Of a DNA stretch of 64,000 bases, positions 10,701 through 23,849 are shown in pieces. Below the pieces are notes generated by a model. The model did not search any database and was not told where the DNA came from. It worked only from the letters and a program-made list of their open reading frames with translations. Location of the stretch: positions 46,035,596 to 46,099,595 of the forward strand of contig CM056380.1 in the NCBI GenBank assembly GCA_029718625.1. The letters are read 5' to 3'. The stretch is from Synaphobranchus kaupii (lineage: Eukaryota; Chordata; Actinopteri; Anguilliformes; Synaphobranchidae). Made by a program: the position numbers and the translations under genes. Each line of letters begins with the position of its first letter. Positions within the stretch are counted from its first letter, which is position 1.

Positions 10701-12207
10701 CTTATTCCTGGTTATTTGCTTTAGCCGCCCTGGATGGCGGACGTCATGGGCTCCCACATTGTTTTTTATCTCCTCTGCTTTCACACAACATTACTCATTG
10801 TTTTCACACCACGTGTTGACGTTAAGTCAACGCCAGGGGTCCCGCAGAGCACTGCAGAACCAAGTCCAAACTGAGTCATTTCCCCCCCTTACAAGAACAT
10901 AGACTGCCCCTAGTGGCAGCACGGGTAAAGTACAGGTTGACCGAGAAACCAGACTGAGGGAAGTTCACACACTGCATACTTTGTTACTTTTGGAAACAAT
11001 TTCGACATAAAACCTGTCAAGCAAAAATGGATATGAAATGACGCTGCAGACGCGTTAAAATGTCACACTCAACTTGACCTTTTTCCGAAAACCGCATGTA
11101 TGCAACAATAAAACACACCTAAGAACATGTCTGAAATGTCTGAGAACGTAACTTCTGTTAAAACTAATGGTGTGGAATGAATGTACGTATGCCTTCACTA
11201 GCAAGGTAACCTCCCATCAACTCACAAATGATACCGTAATGGTCACATTTAAATACGTTAAGTATTTCCAAACAGAAGGTTCTGAGAAGCCCTAATTGTG
11301 AACTGGCGTGGGCGAGATATGTCTCGAAGCGATGGCCATAGGGTGTGCATCAATAAAGCGGCCGGATGGAATAGGATAAACGAGACTTCCTCTTTTTTTT
11401 TTTCTTTGGGCCTCTCACTACATTCCCTGAGGACGTAGAGTTTTTTTTTTTTAAACACGCCCGGGGATTCAGGCACTCGAACCCATGGAGCGTATCATGT
11501 GAAGGTTCTCACAGTGTCAGGGTGATAGGAAAGAGGAGACATCTCAAAACTGTCCCCTTCAGACAAGTTCAGCCACGGCGCAGGAATGCACACTCATTAA
11601 CTCTCCATCAATCAAGAGACGGTGAGGGGGGGGTTAAACTATTTTTAAAACCACGCACGGCTCCCTTCCAGAGGCTGAGAAGATACAGGGGTGTGGCTAA
11701 TTTATGGCTTGGCCTGCTTGCATGGCGGGACAAAAAAAAAAACACAAGGTACGAGACGACCGCGAACGGTTTGAGCCGTCCGCCCGGCTGACAGCGAACG
11801 CGGAAACGCTGAACCCTGCTCAATGCCACCGGTGAATGAACCGCAAGCGAGAACCTGACCGGAGCTCTCATTAAGATCGCCAGAAAAACCGCTAACACAA
11901 ACGGCAATCCTGTCCAACGACCGGGTCCGCATGTCAAACCAAATGGCAGAATAACAAGAAACGCACGCTTGAGATTTCTGAGAAATTGGAACGGCCAGAG
12001 CGGGATTCTCGGTGGATTCTTGAAGACACGCTCCATAAGGCGCTCCGATGCGTGAAATGTGCGGCGAGAGGCGGACAGCCGTACGGGGCGGGGCCTGACG
12101 TTGAGACTGCGGGCCGCTCAGCTCATCCACCGTTTCCCTGCCTTTACGTTTCATTGATAAAACCCATCAACCACATCAGGTTCTGTCCTCCACGTCCTAC
12201 CAGGTCT
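10701..12207. other. Unique intron sequence with CpG-rich patch
   Basis: Mostly unremarkable. A CpG-rich patch lies at about 11750-12110, and a run of 19 C at 12208-12226 follows. Near 10904-10920 is a weak CTCF-like core in reverse orientation. Confidence 0.5.
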
Positions 12208-12441
12208 CCCCCCCCCCCCCCCCCCCTCACTCACTCACTTACTCACTCAGAGCTGTTTAAACACACGCCACCTTATCTATAATGGAATGAGGAATGTGTC
12301 ACTCACTCCTGACAGCGAGCACCTCTGCCCCTCCCCCACGCGGCGTGAGCGAGACTGACAGCTGCACTCCCCACATGTTAATTCAGAACGGCGGCCTAAA
12401 GACAAAACACCAGAAAACTAATTAAAGTAATCCTGAGCTGG

Positions 12442-12442
12442 A

Positions 12443-12475
<33 letters not shown>

Positions 12476-12712
12476 GTGTGTGGGGGGGGGGGTGGCGTTG
12501 GGTGAATTTCTTTTTTTTCCTTCATTGAGTCTTGGTTTGTAAAGAGCAGGCCCAAAGTCTGTGTCGAACACACACGCACACGCACACGTACACACGCATG
12601 CACACACGCACGCACGCACGCACGCACGCGCACGGCACACACTCACACACACAAACACTCGCACACACGCACAAACGCATACACACCCGCACACGTACGT
12701 ACACACACACAC
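12442..12712. repeat. GT then CA/CACG microsatellites
   Basis: (GT)n at 12442-12481 is followed by a G run at 12482-12491. A short unique gap follows, then imperfect (AC)n with ACGC interruptions at about 12571-12712. The two tracts have opposite strand polarity, so single-stranded DNA could pair between them. Confidence 0.9.
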
Positions 12713-13445
12713 AGAACGGCACGATTAAATTCAGGTGCAAGGTCCTGTTTGAGTTGGACAGGCCCCAGCAGCAGAACAAAGTATGTCTGTCTGCGCCCGG
12801 CGGACCCGGCCTCGCAGGGCCAACAGCTTTTTATGAAAAGCTGCCATTCCGAGATGTCAATCAGTCCCGCGGCAGAGAGAGAGGCAGCCGCTCACAGATA
12901 TAACCAGCTGCAGGCTCCAAAAACATATTTCAGTCAGAGTGGAGACACAAAAGATGTTTGAATGGGATCCCTTTACACCCCCCCACCCCCACCCCCACCC
13001 ACCCTCTCTCACAGCCAACTACCCCCCCACCCCACGGCCCCAGTGCACCCAACTGCATCCCGGCCCTCGTAACCGGAGAAGTGGCATTTAGAGAAGCTCA
13101 GAGAGTCTCCGACCTAAAAACACAAGAGGAAAGTGCCGGCGGAGTCTTGAGAGAGGAGCATTCGCGGCGGCGTTGACTGATAGGCCGCCATAAGGCCGGC
13201 CTCTATCCGCCGCCTGAAGGCAGCGACTGTGCTGCTGGGAGCCGGCGCTGTGTCCCGCATCGTCTGCAAACACACAAACGCCAGCGGGCGGGGTGCGGGG
13301 CCAGGGGGATTGGCCTTGAGTGACAGCGGGAGCGGGACCCGGAGCACCCCGGCGGGGCCCCGTCGTGTGCCCACAGTGCTGGGTAAACAGGGAACTGAGG
13401 GCCACTGTGAGACCGGGGTTATCACCGGCAACACTGTGTACTGGA
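12713..13445. other. Unique intron sequence, CpG-rich at right
   Basis: Contains a C-rich pyrimidine stretch near 12973-13035 and a GC-rich area at about 13135-13380. No exon signature. A (GT)n tract follows at 13446-13487. Confidence 0.5.
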
Positions 13446-13771
13446 GTGTGTGTGTGTGTGTGTGTGTGTGCGTGCGTGCGTGCGTCTGACTCCTGAAAAC
13501 TCTTATCACTGTTCGGCGATGACGGACAGCTCTTGGAAAGACTATGGAGATTCTCTGAATACACATGCTGACAGCCCGACAGGCCTTTTACTTTTGATTA
13601 AAAATGTAATAAATAAATGTATAAATAAATAATGTCATAATTTGATTTGTTGGGGAGGCATATAAACCCCCACCTCCACTACAGAAGGACACAGCCTCAT
13701 TGGAGATGCGCCTGTCACTCAAACGTTGCTCTCAGGCCCTCTCCCTGCTCCTGCCTCAGCCCTGTTTGGGA

Positions 13772-13979
13772 TGTGTGTGTGTGTGTTTATATGTGTGTGT
13801 GAGTGAGTGTGTTAGTATGCGCGTGTATGCGTGTGTGTGTGTGTGTGTTGTGTGTGTGTGTGCATGTGTTTATATGTGTGTGTGAGTGAGTGTGTTAGTA
13901 TGCGCGTGTATGCGTGCGTGTGTGTGTGTGTGTGCATGTGTTTATATGTGTGTGTGAGTGAGTGTGTTAGTATGCGCGC

Positions 13980-14015
<36 letters not shown>
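13772..14015. repeat. Compound GT minisatellite, 3 long units
   Basis: A GT-rich array with three repeats of a longer block containing TTTATATGTGTGTGTGAGTG and TTAGTATGCGCG, starting near 13787, 13868 and 13938, ending in pure (GT)n. Unit spacing differs (about 81 and 70 bp), showing slippage within a higher-order repeat. Confidence 0.88.
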
Positions 14016-14016
<1 letters not shown>

Positions 14017-16544
14017 CTTGGCCTCAGTGTTGAGCAGGCTGGCTCTGTGCTACCTGCCTGGTCCTGCTGTGTGTCAATGAGTCTGGACGGCCCCCGTGGG
14101 CGCTCCTCACACCCTCGTAAAGCTGACAAGTCGTAATAATCACCTGTGGGCCACTGGCCTCTCCCTCAGACACACACACACAGACACACACACCACACAC
14201 ACACCGGCTCAGAGAGGAACATACACAACGCTCCAGTACAGAGAGGGGCTCCACTGATGACGAAAAATTACCTCATCGCAACTCTCATCGCGTCAATTGC
14301 AAATAAATTTAAGGCCACGCCTCCTTTTTCATAGACGCCCTTTCTCCTGGACATGCATAAGGGTAGGCACGTTCAGCACGGCCTACCTCAACGTCACACT
14401 GCACTTCATTTGTGTGCAGTGCAAACATTTCTGGCCGTATAAACGCCAGCACGGCGCGGTGAGGCACGTGGTTTGGAAAGCACTGGATAGGACACGCGTG
14501 TAACGGTAGAGAATTCCCGCGCCTTTCCATCCCGCTTTTTCCACAGGATTCTCTTCCTCCGACGTGTGCGCGCTGACCGCTCCCCGCACACTGAAACGAG
14601 TGAAGTCAGGTGACACCGGTGAGGTTAGTGCCCTGTGCCTGCTCTGTCCACATGTCCACCTCACGCACTAGTGATGTGCGAGGGACAATTCCTATGAGGA
14701 TTCTCTCATAGAGGGCTGATCTGGACTGAACGAATACAATAAAAATATGGTCCCCAACGTAAAACGATAAAAAAATATGCCCAGGACATTCTACAATAGA
14801 TATATATTAAGCAAAAAACCTGCACACTTCCAAGCCTGCGCATGTTGAGGCTCAGACCATATTTGTAAAGTAAAAAATATGAGTTTATACAGCACAGTAA
14901 AATAAATGCACTGTGCACAGTTACACATGGACGGTGAATGATTCTGAAACACAAACCCGTAAATAAGCGTCGTTCTGAAAGGGCGTCCCGCGCGCGGAAG
15001 CCGACCTAAACGTTCAGCACGCCCAGGTCCCCACAGCCGGCGCTCCGACACATATGTAATTCCGTAACGCCATAATGTGCCCCGCTTTGTATAATTACAC
15101 GGGCAATCGGGGAATTACAGGAGTGTTTGACTTTGCTACGCGCCGTCAAACGCTGCCCGAACCGCGGCACCACCGGCGTGAATGAGCCGCCCCTTAAATT
15201 TATGACAAAAAAAACAAAATACATTGAGGGAAAAAAGCGAAACGGAGTTTGGGCAAAAACGTGTTTTAGTGCGGGCCTGAGTCACTGGGTTTATTCACCT
15301 CCTGAGCTCCGAAGGCGGATGTGAACACTAAACTGCCCGTAAAGCACCTTCCTCACGTTGTGGCGGACGGGGCCCGCGGCAAAATGGGCCCTTTGTGCGT
15401 TCTGATCTGCGGATAATGAAACGCAGGTATGTTTGGCAGGTGTTTACAGCCCCCTGCTTGGCTTGTCCCCTGGAGCAGAGGCGGGGGGGAGAAAATGGGG
15501 ACGGGGGCAGATTTATGGCCATCGAGTGAGGTGCCCGAAATAATGACACCTTCTTGAAAGGTGTCATTATCGCCCCGTAAAAACTATCACTTCACCTGTC
15601 ATGTCACTTCACTTTCTGATTTAATGTGACACCCTGGCTTCCCTCCCAATTGACTAACCCTTCAGAAACGCTGCCTATGTGCTCCGATCGACAAAAACGC
15701 AACACAACCATCGCGACCAGACAAACGCGACCCCCACTAACACCAGCACCGGGCAAACGGTAAATACAGAGCTGCCTCTAAAGCATGTGCCAAGGGAAGT
15801 GGTGCATTGTGGGCCATAAGGACAGAAGACACCAATAAACCACAGGTCTGTCAACAGGGTGAAAAAAAGCTTGACCATAAATGTAAGAAGAATAGAAAAT
15901 ATATCCAGCAAATTAGTCTTTTTTTTGTTCTGTATAAGTTTTGTTCTGTCCAGCTTCTTCTCCCAGAGTTGTGTCATCTAAGAGTCGAGCAGCAAACTTT
16001 TCCCACACTAGACTCTCTCAGCTGCTGCCAATATCAATCACTGTCACTGTCCCATCAACCATTCAGTTTCCCCTCCTATTTATCTCTTCCTGTAGGCCTG
16101 AGGCCACCAAGTCTCTGAGCCGGATCAGAGCGCAGGTGGGGAGAGGAACCCAGTGTCCCCAGGCCTCTCTCAAATCTTGTGGGAAACTAGGTGCCGCCGG
16201 AAGTGATGCCATGTTCGACCTCCTGCTCACCTGCGGCCAACCCCCGGCGCGACTAGCCAGCATTCCACCTAGTGGGTAGTAAAAACACCCGCATTCACAA
16301 AGCGTGGTCAGAAATCTCTGGAACAAAGCGGCAGGAAACGGGTTGGTCCCACTGCGGGTTGGAGCCACATAGCTTGACCGCATCCTGACACAGAGACGTT
16401 AAATATTATCCAACAAACCATCTACTGGACAATTTGCCGTACTTTACAACACCCTTGCATTGTTTGGCTAGGGTTAAATGAGTGATGTTTAAGAGGGCTC
16501 TAAACGTTTTACAAACCAAAATCCAAAAGTGTGAAAATAATTGA
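14016..16544. other. Unique intron sequence
   Basis: Contains a short CA tract (14169-14204) and, at 15540-15570, a perfect hairpin with T-box-like half sites. AT-rich elements lie between 14700 and 15240. No coding region recognised. Confidence 0.55.
15540..15570. promoter_or_regulatory. Perfect inverted repeat with T-box-like half sites
   Basis: Arms of 13 bp (ATAATGACACCTT and its exact complement) surround a 5-base loop CTTGA. The half sites contain GACACCT/AGGTGTC, one base from the Brachyury-type AGGTGTGA half site. Either a protein-binding palindrome or a chance hairpin. Confidence 0.35.
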
Positions 16545-16545
16545 A

Positions 16546-17236
16546 TACATTACATTACATTAGTCATTTAGCAGACACTTTTATCCAAAGTGACATACAA
16601 TAAGTGCATACAGAAGGTCATCGAAGCAACTACAGAACAGATTAGACAAAGCACATCCTTCCCATAACGTAGCAGCTATCCCTAGTAATGAACATTGGAT
16701 GTAGTTCACACAGTAAGCTGTGGGTAAATCAGCTATACCTTCTAAACTATAACATCAAACAGTAACAGACAAAAAACACATGGAACAAGTACTATGAAAA
16801 AGGTCCTAGATTGGTATATCAGTCAAGGTGGAGTCTGAAGAGGTGTGTCTTCAGGCCGTGACGGAACGCAGGCAGTGTTAGAGTAGAACGTAGAGGAATG
16901 GGGAGTTCCACCACTGGGGAGCTAGGGTGGAAAAACTCCGCAGTCGGGACGAGCGAGAGCCGTTGACACGTAGGGGGGGAAGTGCGAGTCGCCCTGCTGT
17001 AGAAGAGCGAAGTGGTGCTGGATTAGAAACATAGTGCTGGATTAAGTCCTGCAGGTAGGAGGGGCCTGTCCTATTGGCTGCAGTATAGGCCAGGGTCAGA
17101 ACTTTGAACCTGATCCTGGCTGTGACCGGCAGCCAGTGGAGTGACCTCAGCAGGGGGGTGACATGCGAGAATTTCGGGAGGTTGAACACAAGCCAGGCAG
17201 CTGCGTTCTGGATCAGTGAATAAATGGTCATAATAA
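16546..17236 (-). mobile_element. L2-type LINE, 3' terminal fragment
   Basis: Minus-strand reading of 16878-17231 gives LIQNAAAWLVFNLPKFSHVT, PLLRSLHWLPVTARIRFK and SSRLRSFSTLAPQWWN. This is the region C-terminal to the reverse transcriptase in L2-clade non-LTR retrotransposons. The 3' untranslated part continues leftwards to a tail of ATGTA units at about 16546, with a conserved GTCTGCTAAATGACTAATG just before it. 5' truncation is typical of such insertions. The frame is open but lacks the catalytic domain. Confidence 0.85.
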
Positions 17237-18992
17237 CAGAAAACGGCTGTTTGTCAGACTGGGTTGTGGAGGATTAGTGCAGAGAGTTCTGAGACAATGC
17301 CTACTGCATCCAAACCACTGTGTGCTATGTACATGGGCCAATCAGGGCTAGAGGATTTAAAAACACCTTCACCCCCCATTCACCCTTGGCCCATTGCACA
17401 ACTATGGGACAATGGGACTAAGGTGTTGCCAAGGGCAGGGCCAGGAGAGTGGGTGGGGGTCAAAGGTCATTCTGAGTCCACCTTTCCTGAGGGACAGTAC
17501 AATACAGTACTGTTATGATAGAGCAACTGCGGCAAAGACGTGCGGTTATACAGTATATAGTTTTCATGTTAACTCATAATAGCCACCAGAACGGGTGCTG
17601 CTACTGGTGCGTCAGCACTACCTACAAAAATATTGGTGCTGTTATGACAGCCGAGAGCGTATATGCTCATGCAACAATAACTAATAAACTGAAACCTATC
17701 TATTGACTGAGAACTGCATACAATAGCAATGTGAGAGGAGATCACTACAGTACTCAGACAAAAAAACTATATTTAATAGCGGTTAAATCATAATACATAA
17801 TACAGATAATCAGAAAATGAGATGAGTCATGACTCATTACATACTGCTAAGACTATAGATGCACAGTACTCTGAAACAGATAAGACTATAAATATACTAT
17901 ACCATAAAGTGAATGTAAAAGGGGGTAAAGGGAGGTAGAGAGAGGGGGAGGGAAGAAGCGGTAGTGGGTGGGAGAGGGAGAGACGGAGAGAGAAGACAAA
18001 AGACAAAATGAATGAGGGGGGATGGAGAGTGAGAGTAAGAGGAAGGGAGAGGGGGGAGAATGAGGGAGGGAGTGGGACAGGAAGCAAGAGAGAGAGAGAG
18101 AAGAGAGGGAGCGAAAGAGCATTTGTAGAGTGACAGGATCTTTAATATCAGAGTGTGTTTTTGCTCACGGGCGGGTAAAATCCAGGCCCCTGGGGTGCGC
18201 TAGCCACTCTCTGCGCAGCTGGGTAAATCTCTACAGACAGAAGGGCCCTCCTCTCCTCTCCAAGAGCAGCTTAAGTGAGCCTACTAGTGCCCTAGCCCCC
18301 CTCCCAGTCCTTCTAGGATTAAAACAGCACCTCCGATAACGTCCCCAATGAGAATCAGATGGAGACAAGCAGATAAGGACCAGAAAAAAAAATAGGGCCT
18401 CACACATAGGCAGCGAATGAGGACCTGTGTCCCTCCCCCCAGTAACTAAACACTGCTAAAGTTCAGTTACCTGCTACCACAGAGTATGCCAAGCCCTAAT
18501 CACAAACAGCCAACGAGTGAGCGCGTGCGAGAGCTAGGCGGGAGAATGGGCTGGGATCACCGGATCACATTCAGCTACAGTCACTCTAGACTGCTGGGTT
18601 ATGCTGCCCAGTGTGGTTCCATTCAGGAGTCCCCACTGGAACAGATCAGTTATATATATTTTAAATTTAATATAACCTTTGATGTCTTTTCATATCTGTG
18701 GTAGCAGCCCCTGAACTGTAGGTGGGAACCCACTGGTGGGCCTTCAGAGGGGTGGAGAATATTTGAAAAAATATTTGCGTATCAGGAAAGGTACTGCATA
18801 TACTATTTCAACTGACATTCAAACCAGTCAAATTAGAAACTTTCAGTTACACAATGTATGTGCAGTAGTTTTGACATTCTATTAATATTTTAATAACATT
18901 TTAATGAAAGACTGTAGATTAATAAGAGCTGGCCATCAAAAATGTTCATTAAGTGGTCTTGAGTTTGGAATGATTCAGAGCCAATGATCTAT
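17237..18992. other. Intron with long polypurine tract
   Basis: Unique sequence apart from about 200 bp at 17917-18121 that is almost entirely A and G on the plus strand. AT-rich around 17700-17900 and 18650-18960. No exons recognised. Confidence 0.6.
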
Positions 18993-18993
18993 G

Positions 18994-19526
18994 GTATGGA
19001 CTTCAACATCTGTGGTGTGGACTTCAACACGTACCGGGTGTGGACTTCAGCGTCTACGGTGTGGACTTCAGCGTCTACGGTGTGGACTTCAGCGTCTACG
19101 GTGTGGACTTCAGCGTCTACGGTGTGGACTTCAGCGTCTACGGTGTGGACTTCAGCGTCTACGGTGTGGACTTCAGCGTCTACGGTGTGGACTTCAGCTT
19201 CTACGGTGTGGACTTCAGCGTCTACGGTGTGGACTTCAGCGTCTACGGTGTGGACTTCAGCGTCTACGGTGTGGACCTCAATGTCTACTACGGTGTGGAC
19301 TTCAGCGTCTATGCTGTGGACTTCAACGTCTACGGTGTGGACCTCAGTCTCTACGGTGTGGACCTCAATGTCTACTACGGTGTGGACTTCAGCGTCTATG
19401 CTGTGGACTTCAACGTCTACGGTGTGGACCTCAAGCCGCTATGCGTGTGGACCTCAGCCTCTACGGTGTGGACCTCAGCGTCTACGGTGTGGACCTCAAC
19501 GTCTACGGTGTGAACCTCAACATCCA
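18994..19526. repeat. 21-bp minisatellite, about 25 copies
   Basis: The unit is TGTGGACTTCAGCGTCTACG plus one G. A homogeneous central block is followed by diverged units (CTCAATGTCTACTACGG with three extra bases). An 87-bp block containing four units is duplicated (from about 19276 and 19363). The 21-bp period keeps all three plus-strand frames open, giving spurious proteins of up to 244 residues. Confidence 0.97.
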
Positions 19527-19916
19527 TTCATGCTCTTTTCAGCACATCCCATGTCATCTGAACAAATACAAAACCGAGCCTTTCAAGACTGATCAGTGCA
19601 AAATTCCCACCTGGGTTTCATTTCATCTACGTTCTCCTGAGCTCAGACAATTTCCCTCACTACCACGGACATGTGTGAGATATCACGTTTTAAGAGGAGG
19701 CTATGTCTGCAGTCTGCTTGTTTAAGTTCTGGGTGCTTAGGGGGTTCGCAGGTATCATAGTCTGTGTTAGCTCAGACAAGGCATGTCACTTTGGCAACAA
19801 TACAGACCATAGTTCTTACCCATAGGAAATTCATTACGCATTTCAGAAAGTGTTTATTTCCCCCCCCCCCATAATTTTGGCAACAAAAACTGGGGCTGTG
19901 GAAGTAAGCGTGGGCG
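19527..19916. other. Unique intron between two minisatellites
   Basis: About 390 bp with no recognised repeat except a run of 11 C at 19860-19870. No exon signature. Confidence 0.6.
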
Positions 19917-21203
19917 CACCTCAACACACTATACAGTACCACCACACAAAGCAACTCAACACACTATACAGTACCACCACACAAAGCAACTCAACACACT
20001 ATACAGTACCACCACACAAAGCAACTCAACACACTATACAGTACCACCACACAAAGCAACTCAACACACTATACAGTACCACCACACAAAGCAACTCAAC
20101 ACACTATACAGTACCACCACACAAAGCAACTCAACACACTATACAGTATCACCACACAAAGCACCTCAACACACTATACAGTACCACCACACAAAGCAAC
20201 TCAACACACTATACAGTACCACCACACAAGGCAACTCAACACACTATACAGTACCACCACACAAAGCAACTCAACACACTATACAGTACCACCACACAAG
20301 GCAACTCAACACACTATACAGTACCACCACACAAAGCAACTCAACACACTATACAGTACCACCACACAAAGCAACTCAACACACTATACAGTACCACCAC
20401 ACAAAGCAACTCAACACACTATTCAGTACCACCACACAAGGCAACTCAACACACTATACAGTACCACCATACAAAGCAACTCAACACACTATACAGTACC
20501 ACCACACAAAGCAACTCAACACACTATACAGTATCACCACACAAAGCAACTCAACACACTATACAGTACCACCACACAAAGCAACTCAACACACTATACA
20601 GTACCACCACACAAAGCAACTCAACACACTATACAGTACCACCAAACAAAGCAACTCAACACACTATACAGTATCACCACACAAGGCAACTCAACACACT
20701 ATACAGTATCACCACACAAAGCACCTCAACACACTATACAGTACCACTACACAAAGCAACTCAACACACTATACAGTACCACCACACAAAGCAACTCAAC
20801 ACACTATACAGTACCACCAAACAAAGCAACTCAACACACTATACAGTACCACCGCACAAAGCAACTCAACACACTACACAGTACCACCACACAAAGCAAC
20901 TCAACACACTATACAGTATCACCACACAAAGCAACTCAACATACTATACAGTACCACCACACAAAGCAACTCAACACACTATACAGTATCACCACACAAG
21001 GCAACTCAACACACTGTACAGTACCACCACACAAGGCAACTCAACACACTAGTACCACCACACAAAGCAGCTCAACACACTATACAGTACCACCACACAA
21101 AACAACTCAACACACTATACAGTACTACAACACAAAGCAACTCAACACACTATACAGTATCACCACACAAGGCACCTCAACACACTATACAGTACCACCA
21201 CGC
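19917..21203. repeat. 35-bp minisatellite, about 37 copies
   Basis: The unit is CTCAACACACTATACAGTAC followed by CACCACACAAAGCAA. Variants (AAGG for AAAG, TATC for TACC, GCACC for GCAAC) recur. One unit near 21045 lost four bases. Because 35 is not divisible by three, a 400-residue open frame cycles with a 105-bp period; it is not a gene. Degenerate repeats (CACTATACTG, ACAACAC) continue to about 21310. Confidence 0.97.
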
Positions 21204-21309
21204 AGAGTACAATACACTTCAACACACTATACTGCAATTTACAGCACAGTACACAACTACAAAACACACTACATTACAACACACAGCACTGTAAACCACA
21301 AAGCTAATA

Positions 21310-22439
21310 AACAACATCGCAACACAAAGCACAGTAGTTTCATACACAGTAGAGTACACAATAAGGAAGCACCCAAACCCACAATACTACACAATACAAC
21401 AAGCAGGTTTGAACACACAAATGGATAGTTGCAAACACAGCCTTCTTCAATCTCACAGGAATTGTTGTTAGTATCTCAGAGGAATCCACAGAGTCTCTTT
21501 CCAGATTCCTACTGTAATGGAGCCACTCATCATTGTTCAATTACATGGACAAAATTTGCACATCTACATTTTGGGTTTTCCCCCTCAGTTAAGGTTGGTT
21601 GGCTTTGGCATTTTCAGTGACAGGTCATTCAATGTTTGGTTTGAATACAGTAGACACTGAACTGAAAAGCCACCATAACTCCTACAGAGACGACGCACAG
21701 AAAAAAAAAAAAAAAACATTCTGCCAGAGTGCTTCAAAGACAGTATTTTCTAGAAAACAAAAAAAAATATATTTTTTTCTCCAAATAAGGGAAAACCTGG
21801 AAAATGATTCCCATGTCCAGATTACCAGGAAAACAGTGGGATGCCCACCACAACAGCCTGGCTCATGTACACATTCCGTAGGCAGGTGTGTGAGGCTCAC
21901 ACACAGTGTCCCAGCTGGGCGACAGCCTTGTCCCTTAGACCTCGGAACAGAGTGAAAGAGGAAATAAACTCAGCTCAGCTCATTGTGTCACCGTGGCAAC
22001 AGTGGCACAATCGCCAGACAGCCCACAAGATCCCAGCCAGAAGCAAAGGGGTGGGGCTTGTGCTCACTGCCTGAAGGACGGGTGCCGTTACCGCCCACAT
22101 TCATCAGCACCACCCACAAACACACATAGAGATAAAGACACACACACGACCACAAACACACAAATGCAGTCTGAAGGCCATGTCTCTAATGGCTGCTTAT
22201 TTTATGGCCGCATTGTTCTTTCTATCATCATTAAAAGAGAAATTTGGACCCTGGGACCAGGGACCCGTGACCTCACAGGAGAGGCTTGGCAGAGGCTCTT
22301 CTCCGGGTCTGGACCCTCATATGGTTCCAGTTAGACTTCCTGAAAAAACACCAGTGGCCACACCAACGGACCGGCCAACACTGGGGAAGGGAGGGGAGGG
22401 GAGGGTCTCCACCCCACACAAGAGCATCACTCCAACCAC
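21310..22439. other. Unique intron sequence
   Basis: Poly-A near 21702 and an A/T-rich segment near 21760. No repeat family or exon recognised. A short block at 22180-22240 has homeodomain/SOX-like motifs but nothing decisive. Confidence 0.55.
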
Positions 22440-22514
22440 AAGACCTGTGTGTGTCTGTATGAATGTGTGTGTGTGCATGAAAGAGTGTGTGCGTGTGAGT
22501 GTGTGTGTGTGTGT

Positions 22515-22558
<44 letters not shown>
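22440..22558. repeat. (GT)n microsatellite
   Basis: Imperfect GT repeats becoming nearly pure at 22500-22557. A second shorter GT tract lies at about 22712-22762. Confidence 0.93.
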
Positions 22559-22559
<1 letters not shown>

Positions 22560-22762
22560 ATGCTTGAGGTTTATTATTCCTCTGTTGTTTGTTTGAAAGC
22601 ATCCAAACACTCCATTTTTCATCAGTAGCCTGGTCTAGCATTGGTTTTGGATGAGCCAGAAGACATTACTCTTGTCCCCAGCTTAAGTGGCTTCCTGTAG
22701 TGGTCTGTCTGCGCGTGTGTGTGTGTTTGTGAAAGTCTGTGTGTGCTTGTGTGTGTGTGCTG

Positions 22763-23849
22763 GCCAGGGCTCTCTTATGCCGTTTCTCAAATGTACATGT
22801 TCATGAGGACAAAAAGTACAGACAGATTTTTATGTTTGCTTTCCAGGGCCTTGGAACTCTCAACGACAACACAGAGCTACAGACCAGAAACACAACTTTC
22901 TTCTTTATTCACCAGATTCCTAGAAGAAACAAACTGTTTCTCCAGCTCGGTAATCTCAATTTATTTTAACGTAAGGTCTTCCAGAGTTGAAGGCAAGCTT
23001 TACACAGAAAGAAACATTGGGATTGAGAGTGAGAGAATGAGTGAGTGAGAGAGAGAGAAAGAGAGAGTGACAGAGGAAGAGAGAACGGGAAAATACAATC
23101 TCACCCTGTGTCAACATATGACGCGACCAGAAAGCATAATTAAATTAATTTTTATGAGGAAATTTAATTATGAATGACACAGGCGTGACAAAAGCAAGCA
23201 GGGTGATGTTGAATTAGCTCATAACCTGACTTCTGTTTAGAATAGTAATTAATCCAAATACTGTAGCTCAAGCAATGTGACAGGAAATATGAAATTGATC
23301 AATGCTAAATGAGGTTAAAAAAAAAGCATGGAAAAGAAAAGAGGGAGGGGAGAGAGACAGAGAATGTGAGAAAGAAAGAGAGAGAGAGCGAGAGAGAGAG
23401 AGAGAGAGAGTGCACAGGAGAAAGAAGAGAAGAGGTCACCCATGAATCAGAGACCTTGAGCGGAGGCTCAGGTAGCTGTCTGACCTGCCGGTGGCATGGT
23501 GGTTTTTATCTGTGCAGATGTGCCGAGACAGAGAGGAAAAGAACATCCAGGACCTTTCCGGCTCAGGTTTCCCTGGAGATGCAGGAGGACGCAAAGCGAG
23601 TGGGGGGGGGGGGGGGGGGGGTCAAACAGCTGAAACTGAAAGAAAGGGTTACCGTCACCGTGAGTTTGGGGGGGTTGTATAGGGTTACACTCACTGCATG
23701 ATACAGGGAGACTTGAGAGACAGGGGGAGAAGATGAGCCGGCTGGAGGAAGAGCTGTGATAACATCGATAACATCCAGCGAATGTGTACCATTCTCACCG
23801 CTGTACTGTAACACTGGCAGTGCTTTGACTGCCAGGCCTATGGCCCTGT
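22763..23849. other. Intron with GA tracts and a 20-base G run
   Basis: GA-rich microsatellites at about 23038-23090 and 23370-23411; an AT-rich block at 23110-23260; 20 consecutive G at 23602-23621. No exon recognised. Confidence 0.6.

Noticed and set aside
18984..19725. Three overlapping frames of 157-244 residues
   Set aside because: The 21-bp repeat has no stop in any plus-strand frame; nothing outside the array is coding.
19850..21052. 400-residue open frame rich in HTIQYHHTKQ-like repeats
   Set aside because: Read-through of the 35-bp minisatellite; the three-unit cycle explains the period and no stop happens to occur.
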